A DNA stretch of 64,000 nucleotides from contig JBBCJA010000016.1 in NCBI GenBank assembly GCA_037189585.1, forward strand, positions 58,276 through 122,275, given 5' to 3'. Shown piece after piece: positions 9,326-17,584 of the stretch. Source of the DNA: JAEXNA01 sp037189585. GTDB lineage: Bacteria; Vulcanimicrobiota; Xenobia; Xenobiales; JADMJV01. Position numbers and translations under genes: made by a program. Below the pieces are notes generated by a model. That model was given only the letters and a program-made list of their open reading frames with translations. It ran no database searches and was not told the DNA's origin. Positions within the stretch are counted from its first letter, which is position 1; every line of letters starts with the position of its first letter.

Positions 9326-10099
9326 TTAACCGGGTTTATTCCTGCGAAAGAGGGTGGACAAAATTCGGCTACGCCTATCTTTCGCGGGGGAATTATCCTC
9401 CTGCCCGTATCCCTGCCCATAGCCATAACCTTGTCCATAGCTGGCGCCGTGTGTCTGTTCTGAAGGGTCGGCGTTGTTGAGGACCGCGCCGAGGACCTCG
9501 ATGCCATGGTCTTCCAAATCTTGAATATAATGAGCTTCAGGCTCGCCCTGCCATTTCTCGGGGCTGACCACCATGACGGCGCCGTCGGTATGAATCCCCA
9601 TGAGAAGAGCGTCGCTGCAGGCCGAGAGTGGTGAGGTGTCGATGACGACGCATTTTTCGGAGAGAGTTGGGTCGGAGAGGACTTGGGCGAAACCTCCTTT
9701 GCCTAAAAGATTGCCGGGATTGGCTTGAGACTGTCCCGCCGGAAGGATGGAGAGGCGTTCGACGGAGCTGGGGAAAACGTAGTCGGAAACTGGGCCGCCA
9801 GATTCCAGGATGTCCATGAGTCCTCGCTGGTGTTCTTGTTCAAAAACTCGACTTAGGGTGGGCCGGCGTAGATCGCCGTCAACCAGGACGACATCCATGA
9901 GAAGTTGGGAAAAGGCGACAGCCAAGTTAGCGGTCACCATGGATTTCCCCTCGCCTCCCCAGGCGCTAACGATGATGAAGCGGCGCTTCCCTTTGGCCAG
10001 GCTCCTTGACAGGGTGGCGCGCAGGCTGCGATAGCTTTCCGCAGCCAAGGAGTTGGGCTCTTTCAGGAGGATGAGGCGTGATTCGATGCTATTATCCAT
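9326..10099 (-). CDS. bacterial tyrosine kinase (BY-kinase), CpsD/CapB type
   Basis: Cytoplasmic tyrosine autokinase regulating polysaccharide polymerisation through the Wzz-like partner 69 bases downstream. All nucleotide-binding motifs are present: Walker A SAWGGEGKSM, Walker A' VVLVDGDLRRP and Walker B CVVIDTSPL. The C-terminal tail holds a tyrosine cluster (SYGQGYGYGQGYGQ), the expected autophosphorylation site. At 257 residues the length is normal. The ATG at 10099 has no clear ribosome site. The divergent plus-strand gene starts only about 30 bases away, so the promoters of the two genes must overlap each other's coding sequence or leader. Confidence 0.9.
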   Translation of the reverse strand: MDNSIESRLILLKEPNSLAAESYRSLRATLSRSLAKGKRRFIIVSAWGGEGKSMVTANLAVAFSQLLMDVVLVDGDLRRPTLSRVFEQEHQRGLMDILESGGPVSDYVFPSSVERLSILPAGQSQANPGNLLGKGGFAQVLSDPTLSEKCVVIDTSPLSACSDALLMGIHTDGAVMVVSPEKWQGEPEAHYIQDLEDHGIEVLGAVLNNADPSEQTHGASYGQGYGYGQGYGQEDNSPAKDRRSRILSTLFRRNKPG

Positions 10100-10128
10100 G
10101 GGTCGTTGTCATTGAGCACGGTGGTGTG

Positions 10129-10950
10129 ATGCACCTTTCGGCGGAAGCCAGGAGTTTTTGGCCTTCCGTCATAGTTGCGTGTGCAGATCGTAAAACGGGA
10201 GATGTATGGATGCCGCAAGAGGGTTATCTGAATGTATTTGATTCGGTTGTGAGATTGCATCTGGAAGACGATGTCTTTCAGATGCTTCGTGGCGCTTTCC
10301 CTTCACAGTGGTGGGTTGAGTCGATACCTCGGCCCGTTGCGAACGTCGAGGTTGCCAAAGGAACGGAGGGCGAATACTTGCTGGCTGTCAACGGCGGGCC
10401 TCGGCGTCAAGCATCGAAGTTGTGGGAAACGGTCGTTTTGACTCAGAGGGCAATCTATCGGGCGGCGACCACTCGAACTCAGTTGAGGTGTACTTTCAGG
10501 GGGGCGTGTGTGACGTGGAAGTCGGCCAGGATCCTCTTTTTTGGTCGAACGTTCCACGATGGCGTTTCTTGCCTTCCCTTCTTGGTGTCCTTGGGGGCGG
10601 AAGTGGTATCGGACCTCATTGTTGTGATGGATCAAGAGGGTCGGACTCTCCCCCTTCCGGGATATCTCTGCCCCAAAGAACTCGGTGACGATGAGGATGT
10701 TTCGTTAAGTAAGGTCTCCTGGGACGGAGAAAGGAAGCAGCCTACCCATGTTGTGGGGGTGACGAAAGGGAATTCAGCCTCCGTTGTGGATCTAAGTGAA
10801 GCTGAAGCCTTGACTCGACTATTGTGGTCATCCAGGCCGGAGGAAAGTTTTTTGCCTGTCTTCGCTCGACTCATGAGAGAGACCAGGCGAGCTCAGGTGA
10901 CATTTTCTGAGTTAGGGGAATTGCGGGCAGGATTGGAAAAGCTCCTCTAG
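10129..10950 (+). CDS. HprK-like protein with destroyed P-loop
   Basis: A 273-residue protein that aligns by eye with the intact HprK-related kinase at 13331-14131. Residues 139-148 (GRTFHDGVSC) sit where the intact protein has GRCFAGKSSL, so the lysine and serine that hold ATP are gone. The next block still matches: LVSLGAEVVSDLIVVMDQEG against LAKEGATFVSDEYAVIDKEG, followed by a proline-rich turn. It is therefore probably a non-catalytic relative acting as a binding or regulatory subunit; that role is inference. ATG 10129 was chosen because the longer frame from GTG 10078 runs into the divergent kinase gene. The PqqD-fusion gene follows 70 bases later on the same strand. Confidence 0.65.
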   Translation: MHLSAEARSFWPSVIVACADRKTGDVWMPQEGYLNVFDSVVRLHLEDDVFQMLRGAFPSQWWVESIPRPVANVEVAKGTEGEYLLAVNGGPRRQASKLWETVVLTQRAIYRAATTRTQLRCTFRGACVTWKSARILFFGRTFHDGVSCLPFLVSLGAEVVSDLIVVMDQEGRTLPLPGYLCPKELGDDEDVSLSKVSWDGERKQPTHVVGVTKGNSASVVDLSEAEALTRLLWSSRPEESFLPVFARLMRETRRAQVTFSELGELRAGLEKLL

Positions 10951-11020
10951 AATCGTGTTAGCGCAATTACTCGAGCTTCAATAATTGGTAGCATCGACAA
11001 TACAGGATGGTAGGTACGTT

Positions 11021-12088
11021 ATGAGATATCCAGAGCCTTCAAATATCGCGACTCTTCAGGAGCTATCCGGCAATGAATGGGTGGCCTATAGTCGTAACTT
11101 TGGTGAGGTAAAAACTCTGACTTCACTTGAGGTTGAAGTTTTGGGTCTTTGTGATGGTAAGCGTTCGGAGTTGGACATTGTGAGGGAGAGTGGAGGAAGA
11201 TCCGCCGAGGATGTGTCTCGCTCCTTGGATCTTCTTATGGCTAAAGGGCTTCTCGTGAATGAGGCCCTTCCTGAGGTTACGCCGGGCATGGTGGGTGCAC
11301 AGGTTGGCGATGAGTTGGTGGTTTATGATGCAAAGGCTTCGGCGGCTCATAAGCTCTCGGCCAGCGTGGCTCGGGTTTATAATGCTTGCGTGGGCCGGGA
11401 AAATCGCGATGTTTTAAAGGCGGAACTTTCTGCTTCCGGTGGCGATGGCTCTGAGGTTTTGTCTGGGGCTGTGCTGGAGTTGGAGGCTGCTGGCTTGATC
11501 GAGGTTCGTCCCAACAATGTTTCGCGAAGACGCTTTTTTTCTACGGGTATGAAGGCTGCCGCCGCCATCGGAATTGCATCTGTCCTGGCGCCAACCGCAG
11601 CTCATGCGGCTTCTAATTGTACTGACTGTGTGACGGTCGGCGATTGTGGGGTGGCGAACTGTGGCAAATGTTGTGATGGAACCGGGTTCCCGGCCACGGG
11701 TTGTACAGGGGCGAGAGTGTGTACCAGGGCGAACTACACGTTCGCTGGTCCAAATATATTTTCTACTGATTTTAATAATGAATGCGAAGATGCTTCACTG
11801 GTAAACTTTTTCAACGATTGTGACGATATTTGCGACGACTTAGGTGGTGTCAAGCTTTTTGGTTGCTGTAACTTTGGCTCAGAGTTGCCGCAGCCCAATC
11901 AACCTTTAGGTGGGCCCTGTGTCGCGTGTGGAAATCCGTCTAACCAGATGTGTGCTTCGGGCAATCATGTTTGTTGTCCCGGCGGCTCTATTAATCCGGG
12001 AACCTGTGGAGTGCCCAATGGTGGTGCTTGTGGAGGACCTACTGATTGCTGCTCTGGGAATTGCGTGAGTAACGTTTGTGCTGCTTAA
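11021..12088 (+). CDS. two PqqD-like domains + Tat signal + 24-cysteine secreted domain
   Basis: Unusual 355-residue fusion. Residues 1-80 and about 92-163 are two winged-helix PqqD-like (RRE-type) domains, each ending in a LL..KGLLV or LE.AGLIEV strand. Residues 168-196 form a twin-arginine signal: SRRRFF, a hydrophobic stretch, and an AHA cleavage site. The final 159 or so residues contain 24 cysteines, several as CC pairs, ending in a knottin-like PTDCCSGNCVSNVC. PqqD-like domains normally present peptides to modifying enzymes in the cytoplasm; Tat exports folded proteins. The arrangement suggests a cargo with a built-in chaperone, exported after folding or modification. ATG 11021 was chosen over TTG 10985 because AGG lies six bases before it. 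Confidence 0.8.
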   Translation: MRYPEPSNIATLQELSGNEWVAYSRNFGEVKTLTSLEVEVLGLCDGKRSELDIVRESGGRSAEDVSRSLDLLMAKGLLVNEALPEVTPGMVGAQVGDELVVYDAKASAAHKLSASVARVYNACVGRENRDVLKAELSASGGDGSEVLSGAVLELEAAGLIEVRPNNVSRRRFFSTGMKAAAAIGIASVLAPTAAHAASNCTDCVTVGDCGVANCGKCCDGTGFPATGCTGARVCTRANYTFAGPNIFSTDFNNECEDASLVNFFNDCDDICDDLGGVKLFGCCNFGSELPQPNQPLGGPCVACGNPSNQMCASGNHVCCPGGSINPGTCGVPNGGACGGPTDCCSGNCVSNVCAA

Positions 12089-12134
12089 ATAGTGGGTCTA
12101 TATAATAGACTCTGATAGAAAAAGGGTTAACTGG

Positions 12135-13328
12135 TTAAAGGGCAACGTCTCTAGCCGGTGCCCTTTTTCTTGTTGACCAAGTTTTCGCTTGTCGTAGAAG
12201 GAATTTTTTTGTCAGCGTAGCGCATCGGATAACATGGTAAAGCCAGTGAAGCTTACGAGGGATCCTATAGGAGGAGATCTCGTCGACGGTGGGTCGGAAG
12301 AAAATTTTTAACAGCTGACTATAGCGGTGAATTCCTTTTTTGGAAGAGAGTAGAGGATGTATAGATGTTTGGATATCTTCATCAAGGAAACTCCACTTTG
12401 GCGTTTTATCTTTCCGTAAGTGAAGCGTTTTTTGGAAGGACAGTTTTTTGAGTTCTTCTTGAGTTTTGAATATTTTGGGGCTACCCAATAAATGATGGGC
12501 AATGCTCGTAGCATAAATTAAGACAGGGGAGCGATGGGCGGCGTATTTGGCTACTTTGCTCCAATTTACTTTTGAGTCTCGAGTGATTCGGGCGATATCC
12601 AGCACCCATTTTAGTCGACGAAACCCATGCTGGGTGCCGTGGAGGCACAGTAGTAGGGCAAGATATTCTAGGCTGAGCGCAGGCACTTCTCTTGGTCCGA
12701 TATTGACGAGAGAGTGTCGGTCCCATAGCTCTTCAAAGCTGATAGTGACATCGCTCCATCTGTCTAGAAGGTTCCAGTGTAGATCCGCATTGACTTTCAA
12801 GTTTCGACATACAAGTTGTCTGCCTTCGCAGAAGCGAATAAGTGCGAGTTCTTGTACGTCGGACAGGGGATCGGGATGTATTGCACGATATCCTCGACTT
12901 TTTAAGAGTTGCAGTGTTTTCCGTGCGCAGTCTCGAGGAACTAAGAAGTCGATGTCGCCAGCGGGTCGGCCAAGTAAATTGCCGTAGATTTGTTGGGAAG
13001 TCGTTAAACCTTTATAAAAGAGAGCGTTGATTTTTGCCTGCTCTAGTTCTGTGTAGAGGTTTGCTGTTTCTCCAGCTGTCTTCAAGGACTGAGCTGAATT
13101 ACGTAAAAACTCATCACGGAATAAGTGGAGTCTTGGATCGGCCTCGTCGAGCATGCTACTCAGAATTTGGTAGGTGGTTGGAACAATTCCGTGACCGACG
13201 GCTTTGGCTAGAACTGTCGGCCAGTCAGAAATAAGCTCAAACGAGTTTCTCGTTTCATTTAAGATCTCTCCCTGGACGGAAGAGGCACAAACTGAAACGA
13301 GAAACTGATGATCGACAAGGCTGGACAT
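12135..13328 (-). CDS. family-5 nucleotidyltransferase-like protein (NTP_transf_5)
   Basis: Putative nucleotidyltransferase of the uncharacterised NTP_transf_5 type, often found with HprK-related kinases and PqqD-like proteins. The key motif is FYKGLTTSQQIYGNLLGRPAGDIDFLVPRD: a KG, then G-x-R-x-x-x-DIDFLV, where the two aspartates should bind metal. A helical C-terminal part follows. The ATG at 13328 lies two bases after the HprK stop (TAA-AT-ATG), so translation is probably coupled. The open frame extends 91 codons further upstream, but that part lies inside the HprK gene and is spurious. What it modifies is unknown; the neighbouring PqqD-fusion or a small carrier would be the candidates. 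Confidence 0.75.
   Translation of the reverse strand: MSSLVDHQFLVSVCASSVQGEILNETRNSFELISDWPTVLAKAVGHGIVPTTYQILSSMLDEADPRLHLFRDEFLRNSAQSLKTAGETANLYTELEQAKINALFYKGLTTSQQIYGNLLGRPAGDIDFLVPRDCARKTLQLLKSRGYRAIHPDPLSDVQELALIRFCEGRQLVCRNLKVNADLHWNLLDRWSDVTISFEELWDRHSLVNIGPREVPALSLEYLALLLCLHGTQHGFRRLKWVLDIARITRDSKVNWSKVAKYAAHRSPVLIYATSIAHHLLGSPKIFKTQEELKKLSFQKTLHLRKDKTPKWSFLDEDIQTSIHPLLSSKKGIHRYSQLLKIFFRPTVDEISSYRIPRKLHWLYHVIRCATLTKKFLLRQAKTWSTRKRAPARDVAL
12137..12168 (+). terminator. rho-independent terminator after the PqqD-fusion gene
   Basis: An 8-bp stem, AAAGGGCA paired with TGCCCTTT, has a 14-base loop and runs into TTTTT on the plus strand, about 50 bases after the stop of the Tat/Cys-rich gene. 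The stem also encodes the last residues and stop of the convergent nucleotidyltransferase gene. A smaller palindrome (GTCTAT-ATA-ATAGAC, 12096-12110) lies between. Confidence 0.65.
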
Positions 13329-13330
13329 AT

Positions 13331-14131
13331 TTATTGGTGCGCTGGCAGGAGTTGTTGAATGATGCACTGGGCGGTTTCTTTCGCCTCTCCGCGAGCGCCT
13401 CTGAGAAGGACGGCGTTTGAGACGGCGCGACTGAGGCAGGACAAAGCCAAGGCTGGCTGGGTTTTGGCGTTGATGGTGTTCTCGAAGAGGGCTAATAGGG
13501 CTTCTCCTGCGCCGAAGGATTCGGGAGACCATGTCTGCTCCGGTGAGTATTCGGTTTGAACGACGTAGGAGATACGGGTGGGGTTCAGGCGGCCGTCCCA
13601 ACCAAGCTCGACCGCGCTGACCCTCTTGAAGCCCTCGGGGGTACGTAGAGAGATGGGCCGAGGAAAGGGGTGAACCAGTCCCTCCTTGTCGATCACGGCG
13701 TACTCGTCGGAGACAAATGTCGCACCTTCTTTGGCAAGAGCTCGAACTAGGGAGCTTTTACCCGCGAAGCATCGTCCCGGGATAACCACGGTTTGGCCAT
13801 GGATTCGGACGACTCCGGCGTGGACGTAAACAACTTCCTTAGCCTGAATGGCCAAGTAGAGATGAAGTCTCCGCTCTAGAGTCTCTATCGGGTCCGGTTT
13901 GGGAATCGTGTGGAATCCTAGGTTGGGAGCAATGACCCGGAATCTGTTTCGCGGTGTTCGTTCGAGTCGAAAGATCGCTTCGCCGACAGGCTTGTCGGTG
14001 GCCTGCCAGATGGGTAAAAAGAGGGCTTTCATGCGATCGTCCAGTTCCGGGTCATCCCATTCCAAGCGAAACGGGACCCCTTGATAGGCGAAGGAGTGCT
14101 GTTGGCGGCGCTCTGGTAGGGAAGGGGGCAT
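13331..14131 (-). CDS. HprK-related kinase (HprK-related kinase A type)
   Basis: 266-residue relative of HPr kinase/phosphorylase, probably phosphorylating a serine on a partner protein. Walker A is GRCFAGKSS at residues 119-127. The downstream EGATFVSDEYAVIDKEG and proline-rich HPFPRPISLR match the capping region of HprK. It lacks the N-terminal HprK domain, as usual for the HPr-rel-A families linked to polysaccharide and exosortase loci. The ATG at 14131 overlaps the stop of the preceding gene by one base (TGATG); a TTG one codon upstream is less likely. It sits in a three-gene coupled operon (HprK-like, HprK, nucleotidyltransferase). No HPr gene is visible in the window, so the substrate is unknown. 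Confidence 0.82.
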   Translation of the reverse strand: MPPSLPERRQQHSFAYQGVPFRLEWDDPELDDRMKALFLPIWQATDKPVGEAIFRLERTPRNRFRVIAPNLGFHTIPKPDPIETLERRLHLYLAIQAKEVVYVHAGVVRIHGQTVVIPGRCFAGKSSLVRALAKEGATFVSDEYAVIDKEGLVHPFPRPISLRTPEGFKRVSAVELGWDGRLNPTRISYVVQTEYSPEQTWSPESFGAGEALLALFENTINAKTQPALALSCLSRAVSNAVLLRGARGEAKETAQCIIQQLLPAHQ

Positions 14132-14976
14132 CAACGCTCTGTGTGGACTTCGCGGGACAGCTCTCGAAGCGAGGAGAGAAGTTTCTTTAAGGTTTTCCCG
14201 GTGCGAAATTTGAAGGCAGGTGCCGAGGATGCTAGGTGGATGAGGCGGGGCATGCCGAGCTGGGGATTCTTCTGAAGTCCTGGTGCTCGAGAGATGACTT
14301 CTAAAACTGCCTCAGAAGCTGGGATCTTTCGCGGTATGGTGTGCCTGCCTGTCTCGATGAAAACAAGCAGATCGGCCTTCGTTGGGCCAAAGGCCTGGTA
14401 TCCGCAGGAAAGATTCGCATCATCATCCACCCCAATCCATTTCTCGATGAGGATAGATTCATCTTTGGGGTCCAGGCCTTTCTCAATGGCTGGAATAATG
14501 TCGAGCGGAGCTGCTAAGACCAGGAGGCGCTTGGATTTGACATTCAGCAATGTTCCGTTGATGAATGTTTGACTTCGGGAGTGAACAAAGATGTTGCCAG
14601 CGAGGTATTCCCGGAAGCTTTTGATCAGGCTGTCGATGTCGGTGTTCCGAGAGACCTCGTTCGCTCCGCCATACATCACGTGATGGCCGGACTCTGGGGC
14701 GTCTTGAAGTGTTTTTGTTTTGAGCATCGAGATGAGGATATCTACCTTGGACTCATCAGTGTTGGCATACTCCAGAGGGATGGCTTCGCGCATCCGATTG
14801 AGGATTGCTTTATCGTTGCTGCGGAAGCCGATCGTGGTCTCCTGGTGGGCGATGCTAAATCCGCAAGTCCAGTCAAGCTGGTCGACCATCTCCATGCAGC
14901 GTGTTTGAATTTTAGGTGTGGGTATGGTGCTGGACATCGTAAAGAAAGTCGTCATAAGTCGTGGTCTTACCTTCAT
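14131..14976 (-). CDS. second HprK-like protein without a P-loop
   Basis: First gene of the HprK operon. About 281 residues from ATG 14976 (SD unclear), or 274 from ATG 14955, which has AAGG upstream. Residues 124-163 align with the kinase next door: EYLAGNIFVHSRSQTFINGT against IQAKEVVYVHAGVVRIHGQT. Where the P-loop should be there is only LLVLAAPLDII. The later FIETGRHTIPRKIPASEAV matches the C-terminal helical part of HprK relatives less clearly. It is probably a catalytically dead paralogue that pairs with the active kinase; that is inference from alignment by eye. The open frame continues upstream to 15333 but overlaps the divergent gene, so the longer form is rejected. Confidence 0.6.
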   Translation of the reverse strand: MKVRPRLMTTFFTMSSTIPTPKIQTRCMEMVDQLDWTCGFSIAHQETTIGFRSNDKAILNRMREAIPLEYANTDESKVDILISMLKTKTLQDAPESGHHVMYGGANEVSRNTDIDSLIKSFREYLAGNIFVHSRSQTFINGTLLNVKSKRLLVLAAPLDIIPAIEKGLDPKDESILIEKWIGVDDDANLSCGYQAFGPTKADLLVFIETGRHTIPRKIPASEAVLEVISRAPGLQKNPQLGMPRLIHLASSAPAFKFRTGKTLKKLLSSLRELSREVHTER

Positions 14977-15012
14977 AGGAATAGGCTTTTCAAGGGGAGA
15001 AGTCGTTGTTTG

Positions 15013-16734
15013 GTGATCGTGCGATATAATCTCCGTCAAGTTCGAGTTGTGCTTTTGGCCGTGGCTGGTCTGTTGGCTTTGTGCGCGATTTATTTGAAGG
15101 TCGCTGAAGTGTTGCCGGCGGAGCCTGTTTACGAAGTTTCGGCGGAGTTTCGTAGCGAGTTCCTGGCCAGCACTCTCTCCTTGCCAGCGGTTCGCTCCGT
15201 CGTTGTCTCTTCCGACTTTCAGCGCGCCGCGGGCGCGCGAATCGGTGTGACGGGGGTAGCTCACGACCCGACCAGGTTCCGGCTGTCCGCTGACGATCTC
15301 GAGCACAAACGTGCTGAGCTTGGTTTTGAGCATGCTCTGGAGTTGTTACGGATCAAGATGAGGGCTCTGGCTCTGGCTGAGGTTGATGCCTCGAAAAGCT
15401 ATCTCGAAGAGTTGAAACGTGAGGCGAAGATCGGCCTTGCTAAACGAGAGGCATCCGCGGCGAAGTTGGTCGAAGCTTCCTCCTTGGCTCCTGAAAAAGC
15501 CATCGTTTCGGAAGTCGAGCAGGAGCGTGCCGTCAGGCTAAGGCACGAGGTTGCCGGTCTGGAGGCTTTTCTTCGCTATCAGGCTCGACCCGAGTGGTTT
15601 GACGCAAGGGTGGGAAGCGAGGCTCTACGGACCGCTCAGCGGGGAGTCGAGGCGGCTAAGATCGAGCTTTTGAGGTTGCGGGAGATTTTCACGGAAGATA
15701 GTGTGACCGTCCAGGCCCAGACCAAAATCCTAAAGCGGAAGCGAGAACGACTAGCGGGCCTTGAGAAGCATTTGGCTCGGACTTTGTTGAAGTCCCACCG
15801 TGTTTCTCTAAGTGAACTAGAGGCCAAGAGCTTGTCGGCTATCAAACAGCAGTCCGCTACAGAAGCGGACGGGGAGATTGCTTCGAGCTCCACGCCCTCT
15901 CCCTCGGATGACTGGCTCGATAGACATACAAAAGCCTTGACTGATCAGGCTAGAACTCTCGAGGCTCGCGCGACCTTGCGTCAGGTGTCCGACCCCGTGG
16001 TCGGACTGAGATACCCCATGGGCTATTGGCTGTCTCTGGGCCTTTGGTCCGGAAGTCTCGTCCTGTTGGTCTGGGCGCTCTTTTTGCGTCCTCGCCGGTT
16101 AGGCAAAGGAGGTGTCCGAGCAAACGTCTCCGCGTCGCGCCCCGGCTTAGATAGAGGTGTCGATGCCCTGCCCGCTCAGATCGCTAGTCTGATAAGATCG
16201 GAGGCCGGCCGCCTGCCCTCTCGACTTCTGGTTTTGAGCCAGCATGGTGACGAGCGCTCAGCCCTGTCGTTGCGTCTGGCCCAAGGCCTGGTCTCGGGGG
16301 GGGGGGGAAGTCGTTTGGTCGATTTCGATCTTCGGTCGCGGCCCCTGAGTACACGACTGGGGGATTCTAATTCGCCGGGAGTGGGCGATCTTTTGGTCTA
16401 CTCTGGATTGGTCGAAGAGTTTTTTGCTTCCGTGCCTGGAACCTCCATCCAGTTCGCTCCCGCGGGAACCTTCCAAAGATTGGAAGACCAGATCGCCCCC
16501 GATGGTCTCGATCGTCTTTTTCCGCGGGATGGACACCAGTTAACGGTTGTAGACGCCAGCTTCGACTCTCCGTTGCATTTCTTGATAGGCCGAGTCGACG
16601 CGGCAATTTGCCTGTATCGGCCCGGTGTGCCGTGGACGGCTGCTCAATCCCGAGCTTTGGAAGGTCTACGTGGTTCGGGGCTACCGATTTGGGGTGTCAA
16701 CCTCGGGAGTGCTGAGGTCTCGCGGTTTCTCTAG
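15013..16734 (+). CDS. Wzz-like protein fused to a degenerate BY-kinase domain
   Basis: About 573 residues. Membrane segment near residues 12-30, periplasmic coiled coil (about 90-320), second membrane segment about 335-358, then a cytoplasmic ParA/BY-kinase-like domain. In that domain the Walker A position reads SQHGDERSAL instead of a G-x-GKS/T loop. The Walker A' element is kept (SRLVDFDLRSRP), as is a Walker B-like strand (LTVVDASF). There is no tyrosine cluster. It is thus probably a chain-length protein with a dead kinase module. Start: GTG 15013 or TTG 15010, with GGGGAGA upstream; the open frame from 14569 overlaps the HprK operon and is rejected. The reading frame passes through a 12-G run at 16296-16307, so it can switch off by slippage. 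Confidence 0.75.
   Translation: MIVRYNLRQVRVVLLAVAGLLALCAIYLKVAEVLPAEPVYEVSAEFRSEFLASTLSLPAVRSVVVSSDFQRAAGARIGVTGVAHDPTRFRLSADDLEHKRAELGFEHALELLRIKMRALALAEVDASKSYLEELKREAKIGLAKREASAAKLVEASSLAPEKAIVSEVEQERAVRLRHEVAGLEAFLRYQARPEWFDARVGSEALRTAQRGVEAAKIELLRLREIFTEDSVTVQAQTKILKRKRERLAGLEKHLARTLLKSHRVSLSELEAKSLSAIKQQSATEADGEIASSSTPSPSDDWLDRHTKALTDQARTLEARATLRQVSDPVVGLRYPMGYWLSLGLWSGSLVLLVWALFLRPRRLGKGGVRANVSASRPGLDRGVDALPAQIASLIRSEAGRLPSRLLVLSQHGDERSALSLRLAQGLVSGGGGSRLVDFDLRSRPLSTRLGDSNSPGVGDLLVYSGLVEEFFASVPGTSIQFAPAGTFQRLEDQIAPDGLDRLFPRDGHQLTVVDASFDSPLHFLIGRVDAAICLYRPGVPWTAAQSRALEGLRGSGLPIWGVNLGSAEVSRFL
16296..16307 (+). repeat. 12-base poly-G tract inside the Wzz/kinase-like gene
   Basis: Twelve consecutive G bases encode part of a glycine run about two-thirds through the kinase-like domain. 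With 12 the frame is open to the natural stop; 11 or 13 would shift it. Runs of this length are typical slippage sites in phase-variable surface genes. Confidence 0.9.
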
Positions 16735-17583
16735 ATTTCTTAATCGCGCCGCAATCTGGTGAAACTCTTGATCCAGCGATGATGAAGCTTTTCGGTAACG
16801 TAGGCTAACGAGGGCCTCCCAAAGCCCCAGGGATTGTACGGCCCAGTAAAGGGCCTTTTTGGCATAGCTGTAAAGGACCAACGGGATGGCCCACAGAGGC
16901 TCCTCGCGGGCAGCGTCCCGATATATCTGGACGTTGTGGTAAAGTCCCAATTGGACTTGATCGGGAGACATTCGCCACCGACAGGCGTAGGAGGGATGGT
17001 CCTCGACGTAGATGTTCTTGCCGGACAGTAGCGTTATGTAGAATTTTCTGTCCTCGGACCTAGGTAAGGTGTCGTAGGTCGGGTTTCGCTCCATGTTTCT
17101 TCGAAACATAATGGAGCCGAAGGGAATCCTGAAGTGATGGGGTCGCCGTGGGACCTTTCGGAGGCCTGGCGATAGATATCCCACGGGAACCCCCATTGGA
17201 CTAAGTGACTCATCGAAGAAAAAGAGGCCTCCGACTGTGGCTGCTATCTCAGGGAGTCTTTCAAGGATTTCTACCTGCACGGCCAATTTATCCGGATAAA
17301 AAAAATCGTCCGCATCCAGGGTACAAACAAATTCTCCTACGGATGACTCTAGAGCAAGTTGTCGAGCGCCTCCCCTTCCAAGTCTTTCATGGGAGCGTAA
17401 AACTCGAAATCTTGGGTCTGTAAGGCCTGACAGGATCTCGGCTGTCGCGTCATCGGAGGCATCGTCGACAATAACACACTCCCAGCTGAGGTATGTTTGA
17501 GCCTGAAGAGAGTTTAAGGCAAGGGGTAGTGTCTGGCCGCCATTGTAGACGATCAGAATGACCGAGACTTTGGGTCGAGTCAC
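16681..17583 (-). CDS. family 2 glycosyltransferase
   Basis: 300-residue GT-A enzyme, probably at the inner face of the membrane, adding a sugar to the exopolysaccharide unit. Motifs: the N-terminal strand VSVILIVYNGGQTLPLAL, nucleotide-binding CVIVDDASDD, and the DxD metal site FVCTLDADDFFYPDKL. The length is usual. It starts with GTG 17583, one base after the L,D-transpeptidase stop, so it is the last gene of the export operon and coupled to it. Its final 54 bases overlap the end of the Wzz/kinase fusion on the other strand. The sugar transferred cannot be told. Confidence 0.88.
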   Translation of the reverse strand: MTRPKVSVILIVYNGGQTLPLALNSLQAQTYLSWECVIVDDASDDATAEILSGLTDPRFRVLRSHERLGRGGARQLALESSVGEFVCTLDADDFFYPDKLAVQVEILERLPEIAATVGGLFFFDESLSPMGVPVGYLSPGLRKVPRRPHHFRIPFGSIMFRRNMERNPTYDTLPRSEDRKFYITLLSGKNIYVEDHPSYACRWRMSPDQVQLGLYHNVQIYRDAAREEPLWAIPLVLYSYAKKALYWAVQSLGLWEALVSLRYRKASSSLDQEFHQIAARLRNLEKPRDLSTPEVDTPNR

Positions 17584-17584
17584 G

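Noticed and set aside
12135..13601. 488-codon form of the nucleotidyltransferase
   Set aside because: The first 91 codons overlap the HprK gene and are Arg/Pro-rich; ATG 13328 is tightly coupled to the HprK stop.
14569..15012. N-terminal extension of the Wzz/kinase fusion
   Set aside because: It covers the HprK-like gene on the other strand; the real leader starts at the GTG with GGGGAGA upstream and a membrane segment directly after.
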